Source of the DNA: Desulfobacula toluolica Tol2
GTDB lineage: Bacteria > Desulfobacterota > Desulfobacteria > Desulfobacterales > Desulfobacteraceae
NCBI RefSeq assembly: GCF_000307105.1
Contig: NC_018645.1
Location: 2,875,501 to 2,939,500, forward strand
Direction of reading: 5' to 3'
DNA: 64,000 bases
Shown here: piece by piece, positions 18,011-26,967 of the stretch
Position numbering within the stretch: position 1 is the stretch's first letter
How the letters are laid out: every line of letters starts with the position of its first letter
Notes under the pieces: generated by a model
Told to the model about the DNA's origin: nothing
What the model saw: only the letters and a program-made list of their open reading frames with translations
Databases searched by the model: none
Program-made: the position numbers and the translations under genes

Positions 18011-20149
18011 CTAAGCCCCTTTCATGCTTTTAGAATAGAACTTTTCAATGTATTGTTTGACCATTCGGCGAGCCGAAAACCCGGCCGCACTGCTTTTAAT
18101 GGTTTCCTTCATCAAACGTATCCATTCGTTAGGAATGCCGTTTTCAGACAGGTTGTAATAACGTGGTATAATGTCTTGTTCAAGGATGTTGTAAATTTTA
18201 TCAGCATCGCTACCGTCAGGATTGCTCAAATTATCGTCATGTTCTATGCCCCAACCGTTTTTACCGTTAAACCCTTCGCCCCACCAACCATCCAGTATGC
18301 TTAAATGCGGCACACCATTTAAAGCGGCCTTCATGCCGCTTGTCCCGCAAGCCTCAAAGGGCGGCAATGGATTGTTAAGCCATATATCAACGCCATGCAC
18401 CAGGTACTGGGCCAATTGCTCCCCATAATCCTCCACAAAGGCAATTCTGCCTCCAAGCTGAGGATCACGGGCCAGATTTATCAGGTTCTGCAAAAGCCTT
18501 TTACCAGGATCATCCGCAGGATGGGCTTTGCCGGCAAAGATAATCTGTATGGGACGCCAGCGGTCTTTTAAAAGTTTTTTAAGACGATCCAGATCCTGAA
18601 ATATCAATAACGCCCTTTTATATGTTGCAAATCTGCGGGCAAAGCCGATGGTAAGAGCCCACGGGTCCAGAAAAGCACCGCCGGTCAGCATAATGGAGGC
18701 ACTGGCATCCCCGTTGCCCCAGCGCTGACGTGTGCGCTCCCGGATGGCATCAATCAGTTTTACCTTGAGCCAATGGTGAGTTTGCAACAATTCAATATCC
18801 GGAATTTTGTCAATACCCTGCCAGATGGTCGGATCATCATGCCTGTCAAGCCAATCAGTCCCGATATGCTTATCCAGCAGAAGTTTCATTTTCGGTTCGA
18901 TCCATGTGGGTGTGTGGACACCGTTGGTGACATATTCTATGGGAACCTTATCTTCCGCAACGTCAGGCCACAGGCTGTGCCACATCTTTTGGGAAACCTC
19001 GGCATGACGTTTGCTCACTGCATTTCGAGAACCGGACAACCTCAACGCAAATGCAGTCATATTAAATCCTGCCTCTGGTTTTTCCGGATGAACGCCCAAC
19101 TGGAAAAATGTGTCACGATCCAGCCCCAGATCCGGCCAATAGGAATGAAAATACTTTTCAATCATTTGAAAGGGAAAAATATCATGTCCGGCCGGAACAG
19201 GGGTATGTGTTGTGAAAATAGTGGTCGTAATATTTTCCTTGGCAGCAGTTTTAAAATCCTTGCCAGAGGCTACCTTTGTCCTGATCCGTTCTAAAAGAGC
19301 AAAGGCGGCATGGCCCTCGTTCAGGTGCAAAAGATAATGATCAATGCCTAAAGCCTTGAGTACTTCCGCACCACCTATCCCCAGAACTATTTCCTGGCGA
19401 AGTCGCTGTTCAAGGTCTCCGGTATAGAGCCGGGCGGAAATGCTCCTGTTCCATGGATCGTTGATCTCGATATCCGTGTCCATGAGATACAGGGGAACCC
19501 TTCCAACGGCAACCTTCCACACTGCAACATGAATAGGGGGATCGGTCAGAGGCACCTTGACAACAAGCTGTTGTCCATCTTTGTTCATTACTTTGGAAAT
19601 AGGAGCGGCTTCCCTGTTGATTGGCTCGACAAGATTTTCCTGCCACCCGTCATCCCGGATCTGCTGCCGAAAATAACCCTCCGGGTACATAAACCCAACT
19701 GCCACAAGCGGGACGCACAAGTCGCTGCATTCTTTTATGAAATCTCCCGCCAGAAAACCCAGTCCCCCGGCATACAGGGGCAGCGAACGGTGAAGGCCGT
19801 ATTCTGCGGAAAAATAAGCCACAGCATACTTTTTATCCAGCAAAGCAGAATCCAGCAGATGACACTCTTTGGCCTGCATATAATCATAAAATTCAGCCAT
19901 CACCTCATCATACATACGAAGATAATCGGGGTTTGCGCAGGCTTTTTCCAGACCCTCGCTGGGAAATTCCCTGAGCATCTTGTCAGGGTTGTGCCCGCTT
20001 TCTTTCCAGGCCTTGCGGTCAAGTGTTTTAAAAAGCATTCGTGCGCCCGGATTCCAACTCCACCAGAGATTTTCCGCCAGATCCTCCAAGCCTTCCAGAC
20101 GTTTTGGCAAATGAGGGAACAACGGTGGCACAGCACTTGTTTTTTCCAT
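18011..20149 (-). CDS. glgP: Alpha-glucan phosphorylase (short form)
   Basis: A 712-residue GT35 phosphorylase of the short bacterial/archaeal type. The N-terminal DUF3417-like motif LEDLAENLWWSWNP is followed by AYFSAEYGLHRSLPLYAGGLGFLAGD and the C-terminal PLP-binding segment FEACGTSGMKAALNG, whose Lys would hold pyridoxal phosphate. It releases glucose-1-phosphate from alpha-1,4-glucan. A TAGGAG site lies ahead of the ATG. It is the most 3' gene of the minus-strand glycogen block; a second, longer phosphorylase (854 residues) lies 7 kb upstream in the same block. The two share the same N-terminal and PLP motifs but differ in length and loop content, so they may prefer different chain lengths (glycogen versus maltodextrin). 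Confidence 0.9.
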   Translation of the reverse strand: MEKTSAVPPLFPHLPKRLEGLEDLAENLWWSWNPGARMLFKTLDRKAWKESGHNPDKMLREFPSEGLEKACANPDYLRMYDEVMAEFYDYMQAKECHLLDSALLDKKYAVAYFSAEYGLHRSLPLYAGGLGFLAGDFIKECSDLCVPLVAVGFMYPEGYFRQQIRDDGWQENLVEPINREAAPISKVMNKDGQQLVVKVPLTDPPIHVAVWKVAVGRVPLYLMDTDIEINDPWNRSISARLYTGDLEQRLRQEIVLGIGGAEVLKALGIDHYLLHLNEGHAAFALLERIRTKVASGKDFKTAAKENITTTIFTTHTPVPAGHDIFPFQMIEKYFHSYWPDLGLDRDTFFQLGVHPEKPEAGFNMTAFALRLSGSRNAVSKRHAEVSQKMWHSLWPDVAEDKVPIEYVTNGVHTPTWIEPKMKLLLDKHIGTDWLDRHDDPTIWQGIDKIPDIELLQTHHWLKVKLIDAIRERTRQRWGNGDASASIMLTGGAFLDPWALTIGFARRFATYKRALLIFQDLDRLKKLLKDRWRPIQIIFAGKAHPADDPGKRLLQNLINLARDPQLGGRIAFVEDYGEQLAQYLVHGVDIWLNNPLPPFEACGTSGMKAALNGVPHLSILDGWWGEGFNGKNGWGIEHDDNLSNPDGSDADKIYNILEQDIIPRYYNLSENGIPNEWIRLMKETIKSSAAGFSARRMVKQYIEKFYSKSMKGA

Positions 20150-20329
20150 ATTTTTTTCATCTCCTATAAAATAAAATTGATATCCAAGTATGTGAAAAAC
20201 TGTAAATTTTTACGGGAGGAGCGGTTGCTCTTATGTTATACATATCCGAAAACAGTATAAATCTTTTTTAACTCCTTTTTAACTCCTTCCGCAATTTGCA
20301 GACTGAACAATTCTGCCAATTAAAACGCC

Positions 20330-21973
20330 TTATAAAATAAAATCAGTTGCCAGAAATTTACTTTTATGATCCCTGACAATGTCGGTGATGATCTGTTTGT
20401 TCAAACCGGTTTTCTTGGCGGCAACCAGTGTCCGGATGGAAAAAACCCTCAAGGCATCTGATACGGAAAGGGTTCCTTCAGCCGAGTCTTTTCGACCAGT
20501 AAAAGGAAACGTATCCGGTCCCCGCTGGCACTGACTGTTGATATTCACCCGGCAGACCTGATTTACCAGAGGGTCAATCAATCGGGCAATCTGATCCGGA
20601 TCACTTCCGAAAATGCTTACCTGCTGACCATAACTTGAATTAATCATATACTCAACCGGCTCACTGATACTGTCAAAAGACAGAACCGGGATCACGGGTC
20701 CGAATTGTTCCTCATGGTACACTCGCATTTGATGATGAACCGGATACAAGACAGCCGGGAAAAAGAAACTGCCCAAAGTTGTTGCCCCGTCGGCATTGAC
20801 AACTTTCGCCCCTTTTATTATTGCATCCGATACCAGTTCCTGCAAATAATCCGTCTTGCCCTTTTCCGCGACCGGTGTCACAAAAACCCCTTCCTGCCAG
20901 GGCATGCCAAAAGGCAGAGCGTTAATGGCTTTGGCAAAACGTTCAAGAAACGCATCCGCAATGGATGCTTCCACGAACAGAATTTTAAGCGCCGTACACC
21001 TCTGCCCGTTAAACGAAAGACAGCCGAGAACACATTCCCTTACGGCCAGGTCAAGGTCAGCACCTTTAAGCACAATGGCCGGATTTTTGGCCTCAAGTCC
21101 AAGCACACAGCGAAGACGATTGGGGTTTGGGTGCTGTTTTTTCAATGCGTTTGCCGTCTTGCTCGTACCAATCAGGCCCAGCACATTAATTTTACCTGTG
21201 GCCATGAGCGGGGGAATCATTTTTTTCCCTTCACCATAGATGATATTAATAACGCCTTTAGGAAAAACATCGCAAAAAGCCGCCAACAGAGGTGCGTAAA
21301 GAAGTGCGCCATGCTTGGGAGGCTTCAGAATCACGGTGTTTCCCATAACAAGAGCGGGAATCAATGTAGTGAACGTCTCATTGAGCGGATAATTGAACGG
21401 TCCCATGCAGAGAACAACACCCATGGGAGCTCGCCGGATCTGACCTATTATGTCCTCTTCAATGGTGAAGCTCGAAGAAATCCGGTCCAGGTCTTTGAGT
21501 GCTTCAAGTGTATCATTAATATATTTAATTGTCCGGTCGAATTCCTTTTCAGAGTCCTGAAGAGATTTCCCGACCTCCCACATAAGGAATCTCACTACCC
21601 GGTCCTTTACCTCAATCATTCTAAAAATGAATCTCTCCATATGATCAATCCGTTCTGCCACGGACAGTGTGGGCCACATGCCCCGGCCATGGTCATAGGC
21701 ATCCACGGCTGCGTCAAGGGCCTGGAATGCTTCTGTTTCCGTCAAAAGCGGATATTCACCAATAAAAAAAGGGGCCTGACCCGTATCGTCCGCCAACCAT
21801 ACCGGAGAGAACACCTCCTGGCGAGGACCGTCCCATGAGTGAATCTCACCATTCAAGAGATAGCCGGTCTGAATACAGGGAATATCCTTTAAAAGGATTT
21901 CCGGTATATCTGCGAACCGGGGAAATATTTTTTGAATTTTTTCATTTAACATCATTATCAACTTTTTTATCAT
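20330..21973 (-). CDS. gapN: Non-phosphorylating glyceraldehyde-3-phosphate dehydrogenase (GapN-like)
   Basis: A 547-residue aldehyde dehydrogenase superfamily member. It contains MGPFNYPLNETFTTLIPALVMGN (cofactor region), VLGLEAKNP with the general-base Glu, and FNGQRCTALK with the catalytic Cys. The C-terminal INSQCQRGPDTFPFTGRKDS block is the sequence that marks GapN against other ALDH families, as I recall it. GapN oxidises glyceraldehyde-3-phosphate directly to 3-phosphoglycerate with NADP+ and makes no ATP. An N-terminal extension of about 60 residues precedes the ALDH core, making it longer than the usual ~480. The start could be ATG 21973 or 21952. Sitting downstream of class I aldolase and glycogen genes, it would complete a route from glycogen to 3-phosphoglycerate. 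Confidence 0.85.
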   Translation of the reverse strand: MIKKLIMMLNEKIQKIFPRFADIPEILLKDIPCIQTGYLLNGEIHSWDGPRQEVFSPVWLADDTGQAPFFIGEYPLLTETEAFQALDAAVDAYDHGRGMWPTLSVAERIDHMERFIFRMIEVKDRVVRFLMWEVGKSLQDSEKEFDRTIKYINDTLEALKDLDRISSSFTIEEDIIGQIRRAPMGVVLCMGPFNYPLNETFTTLIPALVMGNTVILKPPKHGALLYAPLLAAFCDVFPKGVINIIYGEGKKMIPPLMATGKINVLGLIGTSKTANALKKQHPNPNRLRCVLGLEAKNPAIVLKGADLDLAVRECVLGCLSFNGQRCTALKILFVEASIADAFLERFAKAINALPFGMPWQEGVFVTPVAEKGKTDYLQELVSDAIIKGAKVVNADGATTLGSFFFPAVLYPVHHQMRVYHEEQFGPVIPVLSFDSISEPVEYMINSSYGQQVSIFGSDPDQIARLIDPLVNQVCRVNINSQCQRGPDTFPFTGRKDSAEGTLSVSDALRVFSIRTLVAAKKTGLNKQIITDIVRDHKSKFLATDFIL

Positions 21974-22180
21974 CCTATTTTTTTTTGTGATTTTACAGAC
22001 AAAAATTGTTTTGATCTTGCTCTCATTCTCAAATTAAGCATCTCAACGATAACAGAAAAAAGCCATGGCAAAATAAATATGTCCTTTGGGAAAATGAGTT
22101 CAAAATTTTTCAATAAACAGGGTCGCACCAATCATGATAAGAAAAGACAAAGCAAGAATTTTAATAGTTGGATGTGTTCT

Positions 22181-23233
22181 TTAAGCGATAGTGATTTTCT
22201 GTTCAAGGTACACATCCTGAATTGCATTAAGAAGTTCCACACCTTCTCCCATAGGCTTTTGAAAAGCTTTCCTGCCTGAAATAAGACCCATTCCGCCTGC
22301 ACGTTTGTTTATCACAGCAGTCTTGACAGCCTCTTTTACATCATCAACGCCGCTGGCTCCGCCTGAATTGATCAAACCGATCCTTCCCATGTAGCAGTTG
22401 GCAACCTGATACCGGGTCAAATCAATAGGGTGATCGGTCGTCAATTCCGTATAAACCCGCTCATCTGTCTTGCCAAAATCCAATGCCGTAAAACCACCGT
22501 TGCATTCCGGCAATTTCTGTTTGATGATATCCGCAGCTATGGTTACGCCAAGATGATTTGCCTGGCCACTGAGATCGGCTGACAGGTGATAATCCGTACC
22601 ATCCTTTTTAAATGCATCGTTTCTCAGGTAGCACCAGAGAATCGTAAACATTCCCAATTCATGGGCTCTCTCAAATGCCTGTGACACATCAAGTATCTGC
22701 CTCCCGGATTTCTGTGATCCATAATAAATCGTTGCTCCCACAGCGCAGGCACCCATATTGAAAGCCTGTTCAACCGAAGCAAACATCTTCTGGTCATGCG
22801 CGTTTGGATATGAAAGCAATTCGTTATGGTTGATTTTTACGATAAAAGGAATCTTATGGGCATATTTCCTGGACACAGCACCCAGCACCCCCAGCGTGGA
22901 GGCAACGGCATTGCACTGCCCTTCAACAGCCAGCTGAACAATATTTTGAGGATCAAAATATATCGGATTCGGTGCAAAAGATGCGCCTGCCGAGTGTTCG
23001 ATTCCCTGATCAACCGGCAGAATGGACAGATATCCAGTGCCACCCAGCCGACCATGATTGAATACGGATTGAAGGTTCCTTAGAACATTACTATTCCTGT
23101 CTGTTGAGGTCATGACCCTGTCCACAAAATCAGGCCCCGGCAGATGCAGACTGTCTTTTTTTATGCAGGTACAATTGTGATCCATCAAAAAACCGGCATC
23201 TTCACCAAGCAGAGTTATAATTTTTTCCAGCAT
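22181..23233 (-). CDS. fbaB: Class I fructose-bisphosphate aldolase FbaB (DhnA family)
   Basis: A 350-residue protein that aligns throughout with E. coli Fba[70 protein letters not shown] and the C-terminal [19 protein letters not shown]. DhnA-type aldolases cleave fructose-1,6-bisphosphate through a lysine Schiff base and need no metal. The ATG is preceded by AAAGGAaataaa. It lies in the minus-strand block between the branching enzyme and gapN, consistent with a role in using or refilling glycogen carbon. A related archaeal class also has FBP phosphatase activity; nothing here indicates that. Confidence 0.93.
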   Translation of the reverse strand: MLEKIITLLGEDAGFLMDHNCTCIKKDSLHLPGPDFVDRVMTSTDRNSNVLRNLQSVFNHGRLGGTGYLSILPVDQGIEHSAGASFAPNPIYFDPQNIVQLAVEGQCNAVASTLGVLGAVSRKYAHKIPFIVKINHNELLSYPNAHDQKMFASVEQAFNMGACAVGATIYYGSQKSGRQILDVSQAFERAHELGMFTILWCYLRNDAFKKDGTDYHLSADLSGQANHLGVTIAADIIKQKLPECNGGFTALDFGKTDERVYTELTTDHPIDLTRYQVANCYMGRIGLINSGGASGVDDVKEAVKTAVINKRAGGMGLISGRKAFQKPMGEGVELLNAIQDVYLEQKITIA

Positions 23234-23375
23234 TTTATTTCCTTTATTTTTTAATTGTGTTTTCCCTGATCGACAATCAATATAATTGCCTTACGCACTT
23301 TTTCAGGGTATCCAGGATAATAATTTTTTATCGGTTTTAGTTCATAATCCAATTCATATGCCAGGGCAATGCCGG

Positions 23376-25418
23376 TTATTGTCTTTTTTTCAATTTCAGT
23401 ACAATGGCTGTTCTTGTGGGAAGATACAGGCTCAACAGATTTCTTTTGCCAAATCTGTCGGAATCAAAAAGTGTAAAATGATGCTGGTCTTTTTTCAACC
23501 TGCCTTTTCCACCGAACCGTATATCATCTGAATTGAAAACCAGTTTATACTCGCCCGGTGGCGCATCAAACATATAATCTGAAAAAGAGAGGGACGGATG
23601 AAAATTAAACACAAAGACCATATTATTTCTTTCAAAGGCAATCACCTTGTCATCCTCATGAACGCATAAAAGCCTAACGTCTGAACAAGAAAACAGATCA
23701 TTTGTTTTCACAAGTTTAATCATCTGCTGGTCAAATTCAGACAATGAGTAAAAATACAGATCAGGATCATATTTCAAAGACCATTGCCGCCGGGCATAAT
23801 GATGGGAAAAATTATTTCTCTCACACGGAAAATCCACCCACTCAGGATGTCCGAATTCATTGCCCATGAAATTCAGGTAGCCTGAACCTGCAGTGGCAAT
23901 GGTAATCAGACGGATCATCTTGTGCAAGGCCACTCCCCTGAAGGTTTCAATACTGTCATTATTCTTTTGCATGGACGTATAGATATGGCCGCCCATCAGG
24001 CGCATCATAAGGGTTTTATCCCCAACCAGTGCCTGGTCATGAGATTCGGCATAACTGATTGTCTTTTCTTCTTTTCTCTTGGTTGTCAACTCATGCCAGA
24101 GAGTAGCAAGATGCCAGTGTTCATCTTTGACCTCTTTTAACAATTTAATCCAGAAATCCGCAATACCCATGGCATAACGGTAATCAAACCCTGTTCCACC
24201 TTTTGACAGGGGCGCGGCAAGCCCTGGATACCCGCTGACATCTTCGGCAATGGTAATAAACTCCGGTTGGATATCATGAACAAGACTGTTGGCAAGCGTC
24301 AAATAAGAAAGGGCATCCACATCCACATCATCCCCATAGTAATCCGCATAACTTGTAAATGCCCGTCCCAAGCCATGATCTTCAAAAATCATGCTGGTAA
24401 TCCCGTCAAAACGGAACCCGTCAATTTTATATTCTTCGATCCATAATTTTAAGTTGGATAAAAGAAACTTTAACACCTCAGGCTTACCATAATCAAAACA
24501 CATGGAATCCCATTGCCGGTGATACCCTTTTGGGCCATTGTGAAAAAACTGGTAACAGGTCCCGTCAAATTTTGCAATACCTTCCACTTCATTATTAACG
24601 GCATGGGAATGAATGATGTCCATCAATACCCTTACGCCGCTTTTGTGGGCGGCATCAATCAGGCTCTTGAGTTCTTCAGGAGTGCCGAATCGGGATGAGG
24701 CCGCAAAAAAGCTGGAAACATGATATCCGAACGAGGCATAATAAGGATGCTCCTGGATAGCCATTACTTGAATCGCATTATACCCGGCATCAATGATTTT
24801 AGGCAAAATATGATGTTCAAACTCGGCATATGTGCCGATCCTGCCGTCTTCCAATGCCATCCCCACATGAGTTTCATAGATCAGCAAAGGTTCATCAGGC
24901 GGTAGAAACCGGTTGATTTTCCATTGATAGTGGGTTTCCGGGTGCCAGACCTGGGCGGTAAAAATCAAGGTGCGGGCATCCTGAACCACCCGGGTGGCAG
25001 CCGTGGGGATTCTTTCCCCCTCCCCTCCCGGCCAGACCACTTTGAGCTTAAAAAGATCTTTGTGGGAAAAAGTTTGTTTGGAAAATCGTCTTTCAAAAAG
25101 ATGATTTTCTTTTCTTTCAAGCGCAAAGTCTTTACTTGTTTGCCAGGATGTTTTTTCACAAACTATATATATTTCAGTTGCATTGGGTGCCCATTCCCTG
25201 AATACCCAAGAATCATTTTCATTTTCAAAATGCAACCCGAACATCTCATGATAATTTGCAAAATAACTTAAAGATCCGTTGTTTTCTTTTTTTAACTTCT
25301 CTTCCAGCGCTTTGATGCGTAGTCGCCGGGACGATATGGTTGCTGCATAGGGAACAAGACCCGGATCATTGAAATTTTCCGTATCAGACGATAAATGGCC
25401 GTTTAAGCATTTTTTCAT
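23376..25418 (-). CDS. glgB: 1,4-alpha-glucan branching enzyme, eukaryote-like type
   Basis: A 680-residue GH13 enzyme. A CBM48-like N-terminal domain (FVFREWAPNATEIYIV-like segment) leads to the barrel with GVRVLMDIIHSHAV, IDGFRFDGITSMIF (nucleophile Asp), FITIAEDVSGYPGL (acid/base Glu region) and AESHDQALVGDKTL. Later blocks LNFMGNEFGHPEWVDFP and NNFSHHYARRQWSL closely follow human and plant branching enzymes (GH13_8) rather than E. coli-type GlgB (GH13_9), judging from memory. The enzyme transfers chain segments to make alpha-1,6 branches. Its first 35 bases overlap the end of glgA, which implies translational coupling. Confidence 0.92.
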   Translation of the reverse strand: MKKCLNGHLSSDTENFNDPGLVPYAATISSRRLRIKALEEKLKKENNGSLSYFANYHEMFGLHFENENDSWVFREWAPNATEIYIVCEKTSWQTSKDFALERKENHLFERRFSKQTFSHKDLFKLKVVWPGGEGERIPTAATRVVQDARTLIFTAQVWHPETHYQWKINRFLPPDEPLLIYETHVGMALEDGRIGTYAEFEHHILPKIIDAGYNAIQVMAIQEHPYYASFGYHVSSFFAASSRFGTPEELKSLIDAAHKSGVRVLMDIIHSHAVNNEVEGIAKFDGTCYQFFHNGPKGYHRQWDSMCFDYGKPEVLKFLLSNLKLWIEEYKIDGFRFDGITSMIFEDHGLGRAFTSYADYYGDDVDVDALSYLTLANSLVHDIQPEFITIAEDVSGYPGLAAPLSKGGTGFDYRYAMGIADFWIKLLKEVKDEHWHLATLWHELTTKRKEEKTISYAESHDQALVGDKTLMMRLMGGHIYTSMQKNNDSIETFRGVALHKMIRLITIATAGSGYLNFMGNEFGHPEWVDFPCERNNFSHHYARRQWSLKYDPDLYFYSLSEFDQQMIKLVKTNDLFSCSDVRLLCVHEDDKVIAFERNNMVFVFNFHPSLSFSDYMFDAPPGEYKLVFNSDDIRFGGKGRLKKDQHHFTLFDSDRFGKRNLLSLYLPTRTAIVLKLKKRQ

Positions 25419-26889
25419 ATAATTTTATATACTCTTCCGCACATCTGCTGTGATTAAATTCAAGGACGCTCTCAATCATAATCCGGTTAATTTGAACTTC
25501 CTTTATATCCGGGTCGAGAAAATGAAATTCCATGGCCTTGTCAACTGCCCATTTTAAACCGGCTGCATCATGAACATTGAATAAAAAACCGTTCCCGGTA
25601 TTGTTTTCATGATCCAGTTGGCGGATCGTATCATGCAATCCACCTGTATCGTGAACAATAGGCAATGTCCCGTAAATTCCGCCAACCATCTGGGGAAGGC
25701 CGCAGGGTTCAAATGAAGACGGCATAAACAAAAAATCACTGGCCGCAAATGCCTGGTGAGAAAGCCCCTCATTAAATCCGCAAACGGCAATCCTGTGGTT
25801 AAGGCCGTGAAACCGGACAATATCATAAAAATGTTTCTGAAATTCTCCACTTGCCACAAAAACAATCTGAAGATTCGCCTCCCAGTATTGAGACACAATA
25901 TCATAGATAGTATCGGCCAGAAGCCGGCACCCTTTCTGAACAGGATCAAGCCTTGACGGCCAGAAAAACAGTACTGCATTTTCATCCGGCTCAAGATCAA
26001 CTATATTCTGAAGATATTGTTTGTTTTTGATTTTCAGTTTCCTATGATTTTTGGGCCCATAGTTATACCTGATCATCTCATCCACAGCAGGATTAAATTC
26101 CGGCTCAGGAGCATTCAAAATTCCCGTGGCACACCCTGCATGATATTTGTTGGTCAATTCTTTTTTCAAACAATCTTCCACAAAAGAATGGCGATTTTCA
26201 ACAATTTCAGCTAAAAATGTCGGACTTACCGTATTCACATAATGAGCTGCGAAAACGCCCGACGTTAAAAAATCCACCCGGTTCCATTCCCGGCTTTCTT
26301 CATAATTATGGGGTGGATTTTTCAAAAACAGCCAATTCCAGAAAGATGCCGCATCTATTCCTCTGTCCTCAATTTCCGCCATAGTGGATGTCAGGGTATG
26401 AATATTATGAATCGTAAACAGACAGGGAATTCCTATCTGTCTGGCCATGGCGGGAATCAAGCCTGTCATCCAGTCATTGCAATGAATGATATCCGGTTTA
26501 ACCCTTGGAATGATATTGTTGATAACTTCCCTTTGAAATGCCAGGGAAACCTTAAGGTCTTTATCAGAATAACCGGAATAGACATTATCCAGATAATAAA
26601 ATGCCCGGTCTGCAGCCAGATGAATTCGTTCCTCATCCAGGCGTTTCCTGATTTTTTCAAGCTTGCTGCCCTGGTTGCTTATGGTATATCCATTAAAAAT
26701 AGAACGATAATCCGGCAAAGCCACATGAACATCACAGTGGAAATCAAACAATGCACTGATCAATGCAGCAGACACATCAGCAAGGCCGCCTGCCTTGGCA
26801 GAATAGTGTGAATTCGCACCCATATCCTCGGGAAGATATGTCACTTCCGGTGTCACAATCAAAATTCGTGGTTTTTGTGCCATTTTCAT
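25384..26889 (-). CDS. glgA: Glycogen synthase
   Basis: A GT5 starch/glycogen synthase of about 501 residues. The N-terminus KPRILIVTPEVTYLP leads to AKAGGLADVSAAL, the KxGGL nucleotide-sugar motif. The C-terminal GT-B domain has MPSSFEPCGLPQM with the conserved Glu, then GTLPIVHDTGGLHDTI. It elongates alpha-1,4-glucan, normally from ADP-glucose; no ADP-glucose pyrophosphorylase gene (glgC) is in this window. The start at 26889 (MKMAQKP) has a short AGGAaa site; an upstream frame start at 26919 would add ten residues not typical of the family. Overlap with glgB by 35 bases indicates coupled expression. Confidence 0.9.
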   Translation of the reverse strand: MKMAQKPRILIVTPEVTYLPEDMGANSHYSAKAGGLADVSAALISALFDFHCDVHVALPDYRSIFNGYTISNQGSKLEKIRKRLDEERIHLAADRAFYYLDNVYSGYSDKDLKVSLAFQREVINNIIPRVKPDIIHCNDWMTGLIPAMARQIGIPCLFTIHNIHTLTSTMAEIEDRGIDAASFWNWLFLKNPPHNYEESREWNRVDFLTSGVFAAHYVNTVSPTFLAEIVENRHSFVEDCLKKELTNKYHAGCATGILNAPEPEFNPAVDEMIRYNYGPKNHRKLKIKNKQYLQNIVDLEPDENAVLFFWPSRLDPVQKGCRLLADTIYDIVSQYWEANLQIVFVASGEFQKHFYDIVRFHGLNHRIAVCGFNEGLSHQAFAASDFLFMPSSFEPCGLPQMVGGIYGTLPIVHDTGGLHDTIRQLDHENNTGNGFLFNVHDAAGLKWAVDKAMEFHFLDPDIKEVQINRIMIESVLEFNHSRCAEEYIKLYEKMLKRPFIV

Positions 26890-26967
26890 TTTCCTGGATT
26901 GTGTAATGTAGTAGAACAAATTTCATTCACATCAATCCCTTTTTCCTTAATTGAACAAAATCAATTT

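Noticed and set aside
20705-21838. A 377-codon open frame on the plus strand opposite gapN
   Set aside because: It lies wholly antisense to a gene with clear ALDH motifs, has no family pattern and is rich in Cys, His and Arg, as is typical of antisense shadows.
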